From contig OY720348.1 of the NCBI GenBank assembly GCA_963082975.1, positions 15,620,078-15,684,077 on the forward strand: DNA of 64,000 nucleotides. Reading direction: 5' to 3'. Position numbers and translations under genes: made by a program. This DNA comes from Labia minor. Lineage: Eukaryota; Arthropoda; Insecta; Dermaptera; Spongiphoridae. Positions within the stretch are counted from its first letter, which is position 1. Every line of letters starts with the position of its first letter. The notes under the pieces were generated by a model. The model saw only the letters and a program-made list of their open reading frames with translations. It was not told where the DNA came from and made no database searches. This document shows positions 25,006-39,115 of this stretch, piece after piece.

Positions 25006-25183
25006 ATATAACATATACAATAATAATATATATAATTAATATAGTGATTAAATTAAAATATATTTTTTAAATAAGAACACAAAAAGAAATGAATGTTTTA
25101 TGTAATATACTGATTGAAACAAAATGGATGAAAACCTTTTAATACTTTCAACCACCAAATACTATGTACAACTCGAGGGTACA

Positions 25184-25198
25184 GGGGGCGGAGCCCCC
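25184..25198. other. GC-rich hairpin near the Helitron 3' end
   Basis: GGGGGC and GCCCCC form a perfect 6-bp stem around a gga loop, 13 bp before the terminal hairpin of the element. It is a local GC island in very AT-rich DNA. Confidence 0.7.
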
Positions 25199-25744
25199 GT
25201 CTAGGTGTGAAGAGCGCCGAAGGCGCTCTGAGCAGCTAGTATTAAATAAATAAATAATAATTCTAGTATAATTCTCAGAATTTTTAAAATATATCAATAT
25301 TTAGTTTCATTTCCGACAATTAACCAAATATCCTTTCTTTTATTCTAATAGTTCACATTTGAATTGATTTAATAAAGTGATACCAGATAATTTCATGACA
25401 AGAAAAAATAAAAAACATTGAAATTGAATTGAAATTGTAACTAAAATATTTATCGCCTTTAAATTAATATATAATAAATAAATATCACCAATTTAAACTA
25501 TTTTTATTTTTAAGTAATATCGGATAAATATTATATAGATTGGAATCAATTTCTAAAAGATTGTTATTCTCTGAATAGAAATTTCATATGAATTCTTCAA
25601 TCTTAAATATTATGATTAATATTATTTATCTTCTTCACCCAACTACAATATATTATATGTATCCTATTTCGAATTTAAAAAATAAACGTTATATATTCTC
25701 TTAATATTACTATAAATAAAATTTAATTTTGATTATCTGTCTAG

Positions 25745-25942
25745 AGGAAATCAATCAATACATTCTTTATAAAATTCTTTCTGTATGTAGATAGCATTAT
25801 AAGAGAGAATTTTAGTAATTTTTTTAAATTTTGTATTTTCAGTGTCGGGGATGGATGTCTAACTAAAAGGGGCTCCAACTTTTTAAAATCTCCAATTCAT
25901 AAATATAGTTCATTACCATCCAGTACGTATTTTAAACTCTAA
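25745..25942 (+). CDS. Same + strand coding segment, unit 4 (downstream of the Helitron)
   Basis: The two exons and the 60-bp intron are intact. If the gene has an exon before the Helitron insertion point (for example the MIYVNAPP stretch at about 21870), this copy is split by 3.3 kb of foreign DNA and is probably damaged. Confidence 0.35.
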   Translation, partial: RKSINTFFIKFFLYVDSIIRENFSNFFKFCIFSVGDGCLTKRGSNFLKSPIHKYSSLPSSTYFKL

Positions 25943-26941
25943 TTCAAATATTCTATTGAATTTAAAAATATACTATTTGTAAATAAAATACTTATTGCCT
26001 TGTCTTTTATTTACAAATTTGTAATTCATACTAATCCTTTCAAATAAATGCCACCAATCAAAATTGGCTTATTTAACATTTTGAAAGTAATATCGGGCTT
26101 AAATTGTATAGAATCGAAATAATTTCAAATATATAGATATTCACTGTATAAAATTTAAATTTAACCGAAATTTTTGCATTTTACTCTCATCCTAAAATAT
26201 GATATTTAATATTAATTATCTTCTTCCTCTAAATTTGCAATTTACATTATTTGTAGCATATCTCAAAGTTCAAATAAACGTAATTCTCTTTATATTTAAT
26301 CAAATTTAAGGCATATTCTTTCTTTAAGATATTGGAAATGAAAAATTCACTGCGTTCTTTTTAAAAGTTTGTTGTGTATCTTTAGAAGAATTTCAGGAGA
26401 TTTTTTTAAATAAAATATATTCGAATAAGCGTGTTTAAAATAAAATAAGGGCACCAAAAGTGTTATTATTTGAAAAATAATTATTTACTCTACAGTTTTA
26501 CAAAACTATCATCATTAAGAAATATTAATATTAATGATATAAATTTTATATACTTTTGAAAAAATATTATACTGATTTAATACATATCCCGCCATCTATT
26601 GCGATTAGTATTGACTACATTTAAAAGTTTTATTTTCAAATATTATTTTCAATATTATTCATATATATATATATATATATATAGCAATAATTAAAATTAA
26701 AATTAAATAAATTATAATTAAACTGATTTAATATTAAAAATAATTATGATTCTATTAAAGGAGAAATACATGTATAAATCAAAAAAATTGAAAAAAATCT
26801 CTCAACCAAGAATTGAAATCTAATTTCTAAATTATGATGAAATTCAAATATCTTGTTATATACTAGGCGTATATGTTACCATCTATAAAATACTATAAAA
26901 TAAAAAAAATTAAAATATATAAATACATATACAATACTTAC

Positions 26942-28375
26942 AATGGATTGATTAATGGTAGGTAATGGAGTCGACAAACACTTCAACCGGATCATCGTCT
27001 TCACTCCCTGGAAAACAAAGACCAATATGAAATAATGTTTTCCTGGAATAATTCATATTGGAAATCTACTCACCTGTTTGATGGATCCGTAAAAGTGAAA
27101 GATTGCCATTAATATCGATCGATGATACATGAAAAACAAGAATAAAAGACATATCTATTAAGACTGAAAATAGATTAGAATAATATTAAAATATTTCTTA
27201 AAAAAATACTTACGGCGGGGTTTTCACCCCTTGCAATCGCCCGAAGGATGATGATGATTTGGAAGTCATTATGTTCTTCAATCTCTCTCTTGATTCTGGA
27301 ATGGTGGACATCAAGTAAAACTAAAAAATTAAGAAAACATTTCACTTAGTAATTTAATATACGCGTGTAGTATCTTTATAAATTCATCAATGTAAAAATA
27401 TCTGGATTATTTTGAAATGATATTGTATTCATAATTCTACTCACAGATGCGCTTATTCTTATTAGCTCCTTCCATCATTGCTTAGTGATCAGAGAGTATC
27501 ATCATCCACGGGTACGCGAACATATCTGATAGTGATAGATAAAACATATGGTGATATATTAAAAATTAATTAAAACCTTTTTTAAACTTAAAAAATAATA
27601 CTTGAAGAAGATAATAGTGAAATAATGTTTTTAATAGGTCTTCTATTTTATTTTATCCTTTTATAGAAATTTCTATAATATACCATCATTAATTAATATT
27701 TCAAATTTAATTCAATGAATATTTATATTGAATAGTATTTAATAGAAATTGAGATATCTCTCTTAGGAATGGGATTGATTATACATTAATGGTGTAATTT
27801 AATGAAATTTTGGACAGTAAGAGTACATGTAGATAATATTTTAAAATTTAAAATATTATTTCAAAATAAATTATTTAAATAGTAGAAAAAATAAATAAAA
27901 TTCTTACCCATTTTTTATTTTCCTTTTTAGTAACCTTCAAATTAGGTAGATGAAATCTTATGCTCGCTCCATTCCATTCAATGTAGATCTAAAAACAAGG
28001 TATAGATTCATAATTAGTTTTGTGATTTCGAAATATTTACTTGTATATATTATTTATTATATCCAGTGTATTCTTCTATATTGTAAGTTAGAAAAATCAA
28101 AGAATAATTAGTAAAAAACAAAGAAAGTTTTTTAGATTTATTTTAACATTTTTGAAGAAGAATTACTTTCACAAAAATTTCAGTTCTAACAATAAAGGCC
28201 ATTTAAAAATTATGTAATTTTAATTATTTTTAAACATATTGATATTATTTCATGAAATATTATAGAAATAAAAATTCAACTCACCGATGAGATGCCTTGC
28301 AGTCGTTGTGAAGTGATGCGATGAACCTCTGAACTGCCCTAACAAACCACCAAACCAAGTTCTTCAAATGATGCT
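26942..28375 (-). pseudogene. Six-exon F-A series, copy 4, nonsense change in exon F
   Basis: In the frame that continues into exon E, TGG becomes TAG at 28341-28339 (gccctaac). This matters only if the longer form of exon F is used. Exon B has Gly GGA to GGC (silent in the frame joining exon A). Exons A, C, D and E are unchanged. Confidence 0.33.
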
Positions 28376-28775
28376 CTTCAGACAATGAAAAGAAAAAGAA
28401 ATAGAAAAAAAGATCATTAGTTAGAGTTGACTAGAATAGGAGAGAATAACGTCCCAAAAAAGAGGATATAAATTGTATTTCAATTGAAATATACATATAA
28501 CCTACCGTGGAGGCTACTTCATTGCGCCCTGATGTCTTCCCTGTACAGTCTATCCTATGCCAGACCCAATTCTATGGCACGGATGGCCATCTAATAATAT
28601 TGTCTATCTTCGTGCAAAACACTCTTCTTGCTAGAAAAGATTGCAATCACGGAAACGGGAAAAAAAAAACACTCCCGAACGCGCTTATTAGACACAGTAT
28701 GGTCTATTTTGTGTTTTAACTACCGAAGAAATGCGTAATTTAGAAGAAGAAGGAAAAAAAAAAGAAAAAGAAAAG

Positions 28776-29580
28776 CATAGATTAAGTGGGAAGCCGTTTG
28801 TGAGTATCTGTGGATCAGCTGAGAGTGACTTGGAGTTTTTGGATTACGATTGAACACCACATTCGTGGCAACCTGTAAAAAATGCCTACCTACCTACAAT
28901 GGGGATTCATGGCGTCCTCCATAGTGGGAGGAACACTCATGAAAATGAGACTAACCTTAGCTCCAAGGTAGTCAATACATCCTGGCGGGCTAATCCCATT
29001 AAGGAACATTGTTGAACTACCTTCACGAATGCCTGTCCAATTCCATAGAGCCACGTCCAAGCTACTTTCAGTGATACACATTACTTTACACAAACAAGGG
29101 AATCGTCATTAAAAAAAAAAAAATGACGATTTGGGAAGCACAAAACACATGCAGATAAACAATCCCTTAACATTTTCTGGCACATACCCGTCTCCACCCA
29201 CTATATACTAAATAGAAAATACTAAAAAGGTGTTCCCTTTAATAGTTAGAAGCTTTCAAAAACCAAACACCTTTTTTCTATTCTATTCTAAAATATTAAT
29301 AATTCATTAAATTTAATGTTTCTAGTTTCTATCTATATTTATTGGCTACCACAAAGGTTTGGAAGCGATGACTCAGGAGGCATTTTCTTGAAGCATTCCT
29401 TTATCTGTAAATCCCTAACAACAAACGATTAAGCCAAAAAAATAAATAATCACCCCCCATAAGCAACCTATCAGGCTAACAATTCTAAATACCTTTAAAG
29501 GAATTGATGATTCAGTAGATTGTAGATTTGCCATCCTTATTCTTCTATCTTCCAATTATTTCTGTCTTCTAAGGTAGCAT
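28776..29580 (-). CDS. MANLQSTESS gene, copy 4
   Basis: The coding exons are unchanged. Differences lie between exons (for example 'aaatagaaaatac' and 'caaaaaccaaac'), which fits stronger constraint on the exons than on the introns, although the counts are small. Confidence 0.42.
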
Positions 29581-29914
29581 CTGAAAAACTCTAATCTAAC
29601 TAACTAACTAACAATGTTAAATTAAAAAATTAATAGAAATATAGTATTTTTTATTGTAATATTTAAATTTTGTCAATATTTAATTAAAATCATTACTACC
29701 ACTGGTGCCAGAATAATCAAAAAATATACGTTGAGTACTTATTTTTGGTGAGCTGTATTTATAAAATATTTTGAAGAAACCAATATTATTTGAAGAGAAT
29801 TGAATTTGCCATCAGGAAAAAGATGATACATGAAAATAAAAGAAAAACAAAAGACATATATAAGATTGAGTATTCAAAATATAATACATTTTTTTTATAA
29901 CAAAAAGTACTAAC

Positions 29915-30649
29915 CTCGGAGTTATAAATAGGTTGCCCACTCGTAGTAAGTCACTCGACGATATCGATCAACTCGTTACTTCTCACCATCACCCTCCATA
30001 TATATTAGTGGTCCAAATTTGTTTCGTGAATCCATGTTCTTTCAGATGAACTAATAGAGAAATTGAAAATATTTAAATTATTAAATACACTTTTTTTTAT
30101 ATTCAAATTAATAATTTAAAACATTAAATTAAATTTTAACCTTATATTCTAAACTATGCATGACGAATTAAATATAAAAAATAATAAAAAAAAAATTGTC
30201 TTGATCATAGCTCTTTTGTTATTTCATGAATAATTATATAAATAAATATCATTAATGAAAAAAAAAGGCATTTTTAATTTTTTTAATTTAAGGAATACTT
30301 TCATATTAAATATTAATTTTTATTTATTTTGATAAATGTATTAATAGACAATTATCTACAGATATATCTATACTCTACTATATTTATTTAAATTTATTGT
30401 TAGAAACTAGAATAAAACAAATTCAGTCGAATGTCAATTTCTTTTTCTTTTTGTTAATTTATGAATATTTATATATCTATCGATACAACTTTTATTGATT
30501 TTCTACTTAAAAATTAATTGAATATGTAATTATAATTTTTAATTATATTTTGTTGATATATCAACTTTACCTCTGATGAGATGTGATTGCTTTTTCTATA
30601 TGTATCAGATATATTCTTCAGCCGACGACTTACATCAAACCATAACAAG
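29915..30649 (-). pseudogene. ELIDIVE segment, copy 4, frameshifted
   Basis: Exon 1 (30649-30571) has Lys-Ser-Asn where copies 1-3 have Lys-Ile-Asn, plus one silent change. Exon 2 (30038-29915) has an extra T ('ctcgttactt' for 'ctcgtactt' near 29973). This puts a TAA directly after MEGDGEK and removes the last eight residues. A Leu-to-Ile change is also present (tatatattagtgg). Confidence 0.4.
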
Positions 30650-32429
30650 CTAAAAAAAAAGGAACAATTATTTAAATACCTTAACTCGTATAATAATAAC
30701 ATCAATATAGTAATTTAAAAGCATAAATCAATTTTTTTCCAAATAAATATCAACTATAATTCTATATTTTCTTACTTTTAATCACTTTTAATAATAAGCA
30801 CAATATCTAATCTAGCCCCTCTATGTGTGACTTATTAATTCTTATTTAATTTAGGTACTCTGTTCTTTATTAGAAACCTAATCAAATTGATTTCTTTTCA
30901 ATAATAATATGAGAGATTGAATTTCAAGTGATTTATTTTTATTATTTATTTTATAATGCATTTTCACTGATATTCAATAAATATTTTAATAAACTTGTCG
31001 ATTTCTTAGAAAATAACGGATAGATATCAATATTAAAAAAATAAATAAAATTATATTGAAAAAATAATGATTTTTCAAGAGTTTATAATTATTTTAGATA
31101 AATTCAATTGCAATGAAAAAAATAAAAGATAAAAAAAAAATCACCCTGCACTTTTCTAGAATAAATTTTAATACAAATACAATAAATATATATATTCAAT
31201 ATATATTATTGAAGATTGAATATATATATATATATATATATATGATATTATTTAGTATAAGAATATTTAGTTACACATAGGCAATTACGTTAGTATATAT
31301 CAATTAAATATTAACTAATTCTCTTAGAATAGAGGATATGTTATAGAAAAAGTTCAAATTTATAGAACAAGATGATTTATGCTCCAATTTCATTACCAAA
31401 TTTGGGCTTCTATTCTAATATATACAAATAAAACAATTGAAAATTAAAAAAAATAATTATAGTAATTAATATCAGAGAATTAGATTTTAAACTAATCGAA
31501 ATCTTTAATAATGTTTTTAATCAACAAATATTATTTTTTATATTAATTATCTATTTCATCGAACTAGTATTAAAAATCTATTATTTGTAGTCTTATTTCG
31601 AAATTTAAATAAACGTTTTTCTTTTTAATATAAATAAAATTGAATTTTATTTATAAATACCTTACTTTATTGTTCAGGAGAATTCTGTCTGAATTGAATT
31701 TGATTTTTCTTATATATATATAATATTTTATTTTAATTCCACCACAAGTATTCTTATTTTATATAGAGAGATAGTACTACTCCCAATTATCTAAACAATT
31801 TATAATTTAATGTTTTTTTATTTTATATCAAACCAGAAACTATCATGATTTATGTAAATGCACCACCCCCATCCTTGGATATCAAGACTCACTATGAACA
31901 AGTCAGAACTCGTTCAATAATTTATATTAAATTAATAAATAATAATTCTAGTATAATTCTCAGAATTTTTAAAATATATCAATATTTAGTTTCATTTCCG
32001 ACAATTAACCAAATATCCTTTCTTTTATTCTAATAGTTCACATTTGAATTGATTTAATAAAGTGATACCAGATAATTTCATGACAAGAAAAAATAAAAAA
32101 CATTGAAATTGAATTGAAATTGTAACTAAAATATTTATCGCCTTTAAATTAATATATAATAAATAAATATCACCAATTTAAACTATTTTTATTTTTAAGT
32201 AATATCGGATAAATATTATATAGATTGGAATCAATTTCTAAAAGATTGTTATTCTCTGAATAGAAATTTCATATGAATTCTTCAATCTTAAATATTATGA
32301 TTAATATTATTTATCTTCTTCACCCAACTACAATATATTATATGTATCCTATTTCGAATTTAAAAAATAAACGTTATATATTCTCTTAATATTACTATAA
32401 ATAAAATTTAATTTTGATTATCTGTCTAG

Positions 32430-32627
32430 AGGAAATCAATCAATACATTCTTTATAAAATTCTTTCTGTATGTAGATAGCATTATAAGAGAGAATTTTAG
32501 TAATTTTTTTAAATTTTGTATTTTCAGTGTCGGGGATGGATGTCTAACTAAAAGGGGCTCCAACTTTTTAAAATCTCCAATTCATAAATATAGTTCATTA
32601 CCATCCAGTACGTATTTTAAACTCTAA
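32430..32627 (+). CDS. Same + strand coding segment, unit 5
   Basis: The sequence is as in unit 1 across both exons, with the same donor gtatgt and acceptor attttcag and a stop at 32625. Confidence 0.42.
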   Translation, partial: RKSINTFFIKFFLYVDSIIRENFSNFFKFCIFSVGDGCLTKRGSNFLKSPIHKYSSLPSSTYFKL

Positions 32628-33626
32628 TTCAAATATTCTATTGAATTTAAAAATATACTATTTGTAAATAAAATACTTATTGCCTTGTCTTTTATTTACA
32701 AATTTGTAATTCATACTAATCCTTTCAAATAAATGCCACCAATCAAAATTGGCTTATTTAACATTTTGAAAGTAATATCGGGCTTAAATTGTATAGAATC
32801 GAAATAATTTCAAATATATAGATATTCACTGTATAAAATTTAAATTTAACCGAAATTTTTGCATTTTACTCTCATCCTAAAATATGATATTTAATATTAA
32901 TTATCTTCTTCCTCTAAATTTGCAATTTACATTATTTGTAGCATATCTCAAAGTTCAAATAAACGTAATTCTCTTTATATTTAATCAAATTTAAGGCATA
33001 TTCTTTCTTTAAGATATTGGAAATGAAAAATTCACTGCGTTCTTTTTAAAAGTTTGTTGTGTATCTTTAGAAGAATTTCAGGAGATTTTTTTAAATAAAA
33101 TATATTCGAATAAGCGTGTTTAAAATAAAATAAGGGCACCAAAAGTGTTATTATTTGAAAAATAATTATTTACTCTACAGTTTTACAAAACTATCATCAT
33201 TAAGAAATATTAATATTAATGATATAAATTTTATATACTTTTGAAAATATATTATACTGATTTAATACATATCCCGCCATCTATTGCGATTAGTGTTGAC
33301 TACATTTAAAAGTTTTATTTTCAAATATTATTTTCAATATTATTCATATATATATATATATATATATAGCAATAATTAAAATTAAAATTAAATAAATTAT
33401 AATTAAACTGATTTAATATTAAAAATAATTATGATTCTATTAAAGGAGAAATACATGTATAAATCAAAAAAATTGAAAAAAATCTCTCAACCAAGAATTG
33501 AAATCTAATTTCTAAATTATGATGAAATTCAAATATCTTGTTATATACTAGGCGTATATGTTACCATCTATAAAATACTATAAAATAAAAAAAATTAAAA
33601 TATATAAATACATATACAATACTTAC

Positions 33627-35060
33627 AATGGATTGATTAATGGTAGGTAATGGAGTCGACAAACACTTCAACCGGATCATCGTCTTCACTCCCTGGAAAA
33701 CAAAGACCAATATGAAATAATGTTTTCCTGGAATAATTCATATTGGAAATCTACTCACCTGTTTGATGGATCCGTAAAAGTGAAAGATTGCCATTAATAT
33801 TGATCGATGATACATGAAAAACAAGAATAAAAGACATATCTATTAAGACTGAAAATAGATTAGAATAATATTAAAATATTTCTTAAAAAAATACTTACGG
33901 CGGGGTTTTCACCCCTTGCAATCGCCCGAAGGATGATGATGATTTGGAAGTCATTATGTTCTTCAATCTCTCTCTTGATTCTGGAATGGTGGACATCAAG
34001 TAAAACTAAAAAATTAAGAAAACATTTCACTTAGTAATTTAATATACGCGTGTAGTATCTTTATAAATTCATCAATGTAAAAATATCTGGATTATTTTGA
34101 AATGATATTGTATTCATAATTCTACTCACAGATGCGCTTATTCTTATTAGCTCCTTCCATCATTGCTTAGTGATCAGAGAGTATCATCATCCACGGGTAC
34201 GCGAACATATCTGATAGTGATAGATAAAACATATGGTGATATATTAAAAATTAATTAAAACCTTTTTTAAACTTAAAAAATAATACTTGAAGAAGATAAT
34301 AGTGAAATAATGTTTTTAATAGGTCTTCTATTTTATTTTATCCTTTTATAGAAATTTCTATAATATACCATCATTAATTAATATTTCAAATTTAATTCAA
34401 TGAATATTTATATTGAATAGTATTTAATAGAAATTGAGATATCTCTCTTAGGAATGGGATTGATTATACATTAATGGTGTAATTTAATGAAATTTTGGAC
34501 AGTAAGAGTACATGTAGATAATATTTTAAAATTTAAAATATTATTTCAAAATAAATTATTTAAATAGTAGAAAAAATAAATAAAATTCTTACCCATTTTT
34601 TATTTTCCTTTTTAGTAACCTTCAAATTAGGTAGATGAAATCTTATGCTCGCTCCATTCCATTCAATGTAGATCTAAAAACAAGGTATAGATTCATAATT
34701 AGTTTTGTGATTTCGAAATATTTACTTGTATATATTATTTATTATATCCAGTGTATTCTTCTATATTGTAAGTTAGAAAAATCAAAGAATAATTAGTAAA
34801 AAACAAAGAAAGTTTTTTAGATTTATTTTAACATTTTTGAAGAAGAATTACTTTCACAAAAATTTCAGTTCTAACAATAAAGGCCATTTAAAAATTATGT
34901 AATTTTAATTATTTTTAAACATATTGATATTATTTCATGAAATATTATAGAAATAAAAATTCAACTCACCGATGAGATGCCTTGCAGTCGTTGTGAAGTG
35001 ATGCGATGAACCTCTGAACTGCCCTAACAAACCACCAAACCAAGTTCTTCAAATGATGCT
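33627..35060 (-). pseudogene. Six-exon F-A series, copy 5, nonsense change in exon F
   Basis: It has the same TAG (35026-35024). Exon B has a further change (atattgatcg for atatcgatcg) that gives Asp to Asn in the frame joining exon A. Confidence 0.33.
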
Positions 35061-35460
35061 CTTCAGACAATGAAAAGAAAAAGAAATAGAAAAAAAGATC
35101 ATTAGTTAGAGTTGACTAGAATAGGAGAGAATAACGTCCCAAAAAAGAGGATATAAATTGTATTTCAATTGAAATATACATATAACCTACCGTGGAGGCT
35201 ACTTCATTGCGCCCTGATGTCTTCCCTGTACAGTCTATCCTATGCCAGACCCAATTCTATGGCACGGATGGCCATCTAATAATATTGTCTATCTTCGTGC
35301 AAAACACTCTTCTTGCTAGAAAAGATTGCAATCACGGAAACGGGAAAAAAAAAACACTCCCGAACGCGCTTATTAGACACAGTATGGTCTATTTTGTGTT
35401 TTAACTACCGAAGAAATGCGTAATTTAGAAGAAGAAGGAAAAAAAAAAGAAAAAGAAAAG

Positions 35461-36265
35461 CATAGATTAAGTGGGAAGCCGTTTGTGAGTATCTGTGGAT
35501 CAGCTGAGAGTGACTTGGAGTTTTTGGATTACGATTGAACACCACATTCGTGGCAACCTGTAAAAAATGCCTACCTACCTACAATGGGGATTCATGGCGT
35601 CCTCCATAGTGGGAGGAACACTCATGAAAATGAGACTAACCTTAGCTCCAAGGTAGTCAATACATCCTGGCGGGCTAATCCCATTAAGGAACATTGTTGA
35701 ACTACCTTCACGAATGCCTGTCCAATTCCATAGAGCCACGTCCAAGCTACTTTCAGTGATACACATTACTTTACACAAACAAGGGAATCGTCATTAAAAA
35801 AAAAAAAATGACGATTTGGGAAGCACAAAACACATGCAGATAAACAATCCCTTAACATTTTCTGGCACATACCCGTCTCCACCCACTATATACTAAATAG
35901 AAAATACTAAAAAGGTGTTCCCTTTAATAGTTAGAAGCTTGCAAAAACCAAACACCTTTTTTCTATTATATTCTAAAATATTAATAATTCATTAAATTTA
36001 ATGTTTCTAGTTTCTATCTATATTTATTGGCTACCACAAAGGTTTGGAAGCGATGACTCAGGAGGCATTTTCTTGAAGCATTCCTTTATCTGTAAATCCC
36101 TAACAACAAACGATTAAGCCAAAAAAATAAATAATCACCCCCCATAAGCAACCTATCAGGCTAACAATTCTAAATACCTTTAAAGGAATTGATGATTCAG
36201 TAGATTGTAGATTTGCCATCCTTATTCTTCTATCTTCCAATTATTTCTGTCTTCTAAGGTAGCAT
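35461..36265 (-). CDS. MANLQSTESS gene, copy 5
   Basis: The coding exons are unchanged from copy 1. The intron between exons 2 and 3 has 'ctattatattc' where other copies have 'ctattctattc'. Confidence 0.42.
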
Positions 36266-36599
36266 CTGAAAAACTCTAATCTAACTAACTAACTAACAAT
36301 GTTAAATTAAAAAATTAATAGAAATATAGTATTTTTTATTGTAATATTTAAATTTTGTCAATATTTAATTAAAATCATTACTACCACTGGTGCCAGAATA
36401 ATCAAAAAATATACGTTGAGTACTTATTTTTGGTGAGCTGTATTTATAAAATATTTTGAAGAAACCAATATTATTTGAAGAGAATTGAATTTGCCATCAG
36501 GAAAAAGATGATACATGAAAATAAAAGAAAAACAAAAGACATATATAAGATTGAGTATTCAAAATATAATACATTTTTTTTATAACAAAAAGTACTAAC

Positions 36600-37334
36600 C
36601 TCGGAGTTATAAATAGGTTGCCCACTCGTAGTAAGTCACTCGACGATATCGATCAACTCGTTACTTCTCACCATCACCCTCCATATATATTAGTGGTCCA
36701 AATTTGTTTCGTGAATCCATGTTCTTTCAGATGAACTAATAGAGAAATTGAAAATATTTAAATTATTAAATACACTTTTTTTTATATTCAAATTAATAAT
36801 TTAAAACATTAAATTAAATTTTAACCTTATATTCTAAACTATGCATGACGAATTAAATATAAAAAATAATAAAAAAAAAATTGTCTTGATCATAGCTCTT
36901 TTGTTATTTCATGAATAATTATATAAATAAATATCATTAATGAAAAAAAAAGGCATTTTTAATTTTTTTAATTTAAGGAATACTTTCATATTAAATATTA
37001 ATTTTTATTTATTTTGATAAATGTATTAATAGACAATTATCTACAGATATATCTATACTCTACTATATTTATTTAAATTTATTGTTAGAAACTAGAATAA
37101 AACAAATTCAGTCGAATGTCAATTTCTTTTTCTTTTTGTTAATTTATGAATATTTATATATCTATCGATACAACTTTTATTGATTTTCTACTTAAAAATT
37201 AATTGAATATGTAATTATAATTTTTAATTATATTTTGTTGATATATCAACTTTACCTCTGATGAGATGTGATTGCTTTTTCTATATGTATCAGATATATT
37301 CTTCAGCCGACGACTTACATCAAACCATAACAAG
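36600..37334 (-). pseudogene. ELIDIVE segment, copy 5, same frameshift
   Basis: It carries the same extra T and the same Leu-to-Ile change as copy 4, so both were inherited together. Exon 1 is 37334-37256 and is preceded by a longer T-run in the acceptor. Confidence 0.4.
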
Positions 37335-39115
37335 CTAAAAAAAAAAGGAACAATTATTTAAATACCTTAACTCGTATAATAATAACATCAATATAGTAAT
37401 TTAAAAGCATAAATCAATTTTTTTCCAAATAAATATCAACTATAATTCTATATTTTCTTACTTTTAATCACTTTTAATAATAAGCACAATATCTAATCTA
37501 GCCCCTCTATGTGTGACTTATTAATTCTTATTTAATTTAGGTACTCTGTTCTTTATTAGAAACCTAATCAAATTGATTTCTTTTCAATAATAATATGAGA
37601 GATTGAATTTCAAGTGATTTATTTTTATTATTTATTTTATAATGCATTTTCACTGATATTCAATAAATATTTTAATAAACTTGTCGATTTCTTAGAAAAT
37701 AACGGATAGATATCAATATTAAAAAAATAAATAAAATTATATTGAAAAAATAATGATTTTTCAAGAGTTTATAATTATTTTAGATAAATTCAATCGCAAT
37801 GAAAAAAATAAAAGATAAAAAAAAAATCACCCTGCACTTTTCTAGAATAAATTTTAATACAAATACAATAAATATATATATTCAATATATATTATTGAAG
37901 ATTGAATATATATATATATATATATATATGATATTATTTAGTATAAGAATATTTAGTTACACATAGGCAATTACGTTAGTATATATCAATTAAATATTAA
38001 CTAATTCTCTTAGAATAGAGGATATGTTATAGAAAAAGTTCAAATTTATAGAACAAGATGATTTATGCTCCAATTTCATTACCAAATTTGGGCTTCTATT
38101 CTAATATATACAAATAAAACAATTGAAAATTAAAAAAAATAATTATAGTAATTAATATCAGAGAATTAGATTTTAAACTAATCGAAATCTTTAATAATGT
38201 TTTTAATCAACAAATATTATTTTTTATATTAATTATCTATTTCATCGAACTAGTATTAAAAATCTATTATTTGTAGTCTTATTTCGAAATTTAAATAAAC
38301 GTTTTTCTTTTTAATATAAATAAAATTGAATTTTATTTATAAATACCTTACTTTATTGTTCAGGAGAATTCTGTCTGAATTGAATTTGATTTTTCTTATA
38401 TATATATAATATTTTATTTTAATTCCACCACAAGTATTCTTATTTTATATAGAGAGATAGTACTACTCCCAATTATCTAAACAATTTATAATTTAATGTT
38501 TTTTTATTTTATATCAAACCAGAAACTATCATGATTTATGTAAATGCACCACCCCCATCCTTGGATATCAAGACTCACTATGAACAAGTCAGAACTCGTT
38601 CAATAATTTATATTAAATTAATAAATAATAATTCTAGTATAATTCTCAGAATTTTTAAAATATATCAATATTTAGTTTCATTTCCGACAATTAACCAAAT
38701 ATCCTTTCTTTTATTCTAATAGTTCACATTTGAATTGATTTAATAAAGTGATACCAGATAATTTCATGACAAGAAAAAATAAAAAACATTGAAATTGAAT
38801 TGAAATTGTAACTAAAATATTTATCGCCTTTAAATTAATATATAATAAATAAATATCACCAATTTAAACTATTTTTATTTTTAAGTAATATCGGATAAAT
38901 ATTATATAGATTGGAATCAATTTCTAAAAGATTGTTATTCTCTGAATAGAAATTTCATATGAATTCTTCAATCTTAAATATTATGATTAATATTATTTAT
39001 CTTCTTCACCCAACTACAATATATTATATGTATCCTATTTCGAATTTAAAAAATAAACGTTATATATTCTCTTAATATTACTATAAATAAAATTTAATTT
39101 TGATTATCTGTCTAG

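Larger units (their letters stand above)
21949..25239 (+). mobile_element. Helitron, 3291 bp, inserted in array unit 4
   Basis: The element begins TCTTCTATATATATAAA and ends with an 8-bp-stem hairpin (AGAGCGCC-gaa-GGCGCTCT, 25211-25229) six bases before a terminal CTAG. It is inserted between A and T with no target duplication: intact units read 'aataatttatattaaat', and here 'aatttA' and 'Tattaaat' flank the element. These are the hallmarks of Helitrons. No Rep/helicase frame is visible, so it is non-autonomous. Its interior is AT-rich, with a (GTCT)n run and a degenerate LINE reverse-transcriptase tail. 22120-24050 otherwise shows nothing I can assign. Confidence 0.9.
20509..30491. repeat. 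Array unit 4: chimeric subtype, interrupted by a Helitron
   Basis: Without the 3291-bp Helitron the unit is 6692 bp. Its first part carries long-subtype markers (gtgattgattt, gactaacatc, ataataatcaac). From about 21150 it has the short-subtype arrangement, where the run from poly(A) to (TA)n is collapsed. It also has private changes such as 'gttagtgtatatc' and 'cattaacaaattt', and a doubled 'gaagatt' (21226-21239) that units 7 and 8 share. Confidence 0.93.
30492..37176. repeat. Array unit 5 (short subtype)
   Basis: This unit is 6685 bp. Relative to the long subtype it lacks about 120 bp after 'attgaagattgaatata', a region that becomes a plain (TA)n run at about 31220-31243. It shares with unit 4 the substitution 'tatatattagtgg' near 36682. 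The AT-rich 30725-31815 and 32628-33626 hold no gene I can support. Confidence 0.95.

Noticed and set aside
24510..25020. - strand open frames at 24510-24701 and 24796-25020
   Set aside because: They are antisense shadows of the degenerate LINE reverse transcriptase on the + strand.
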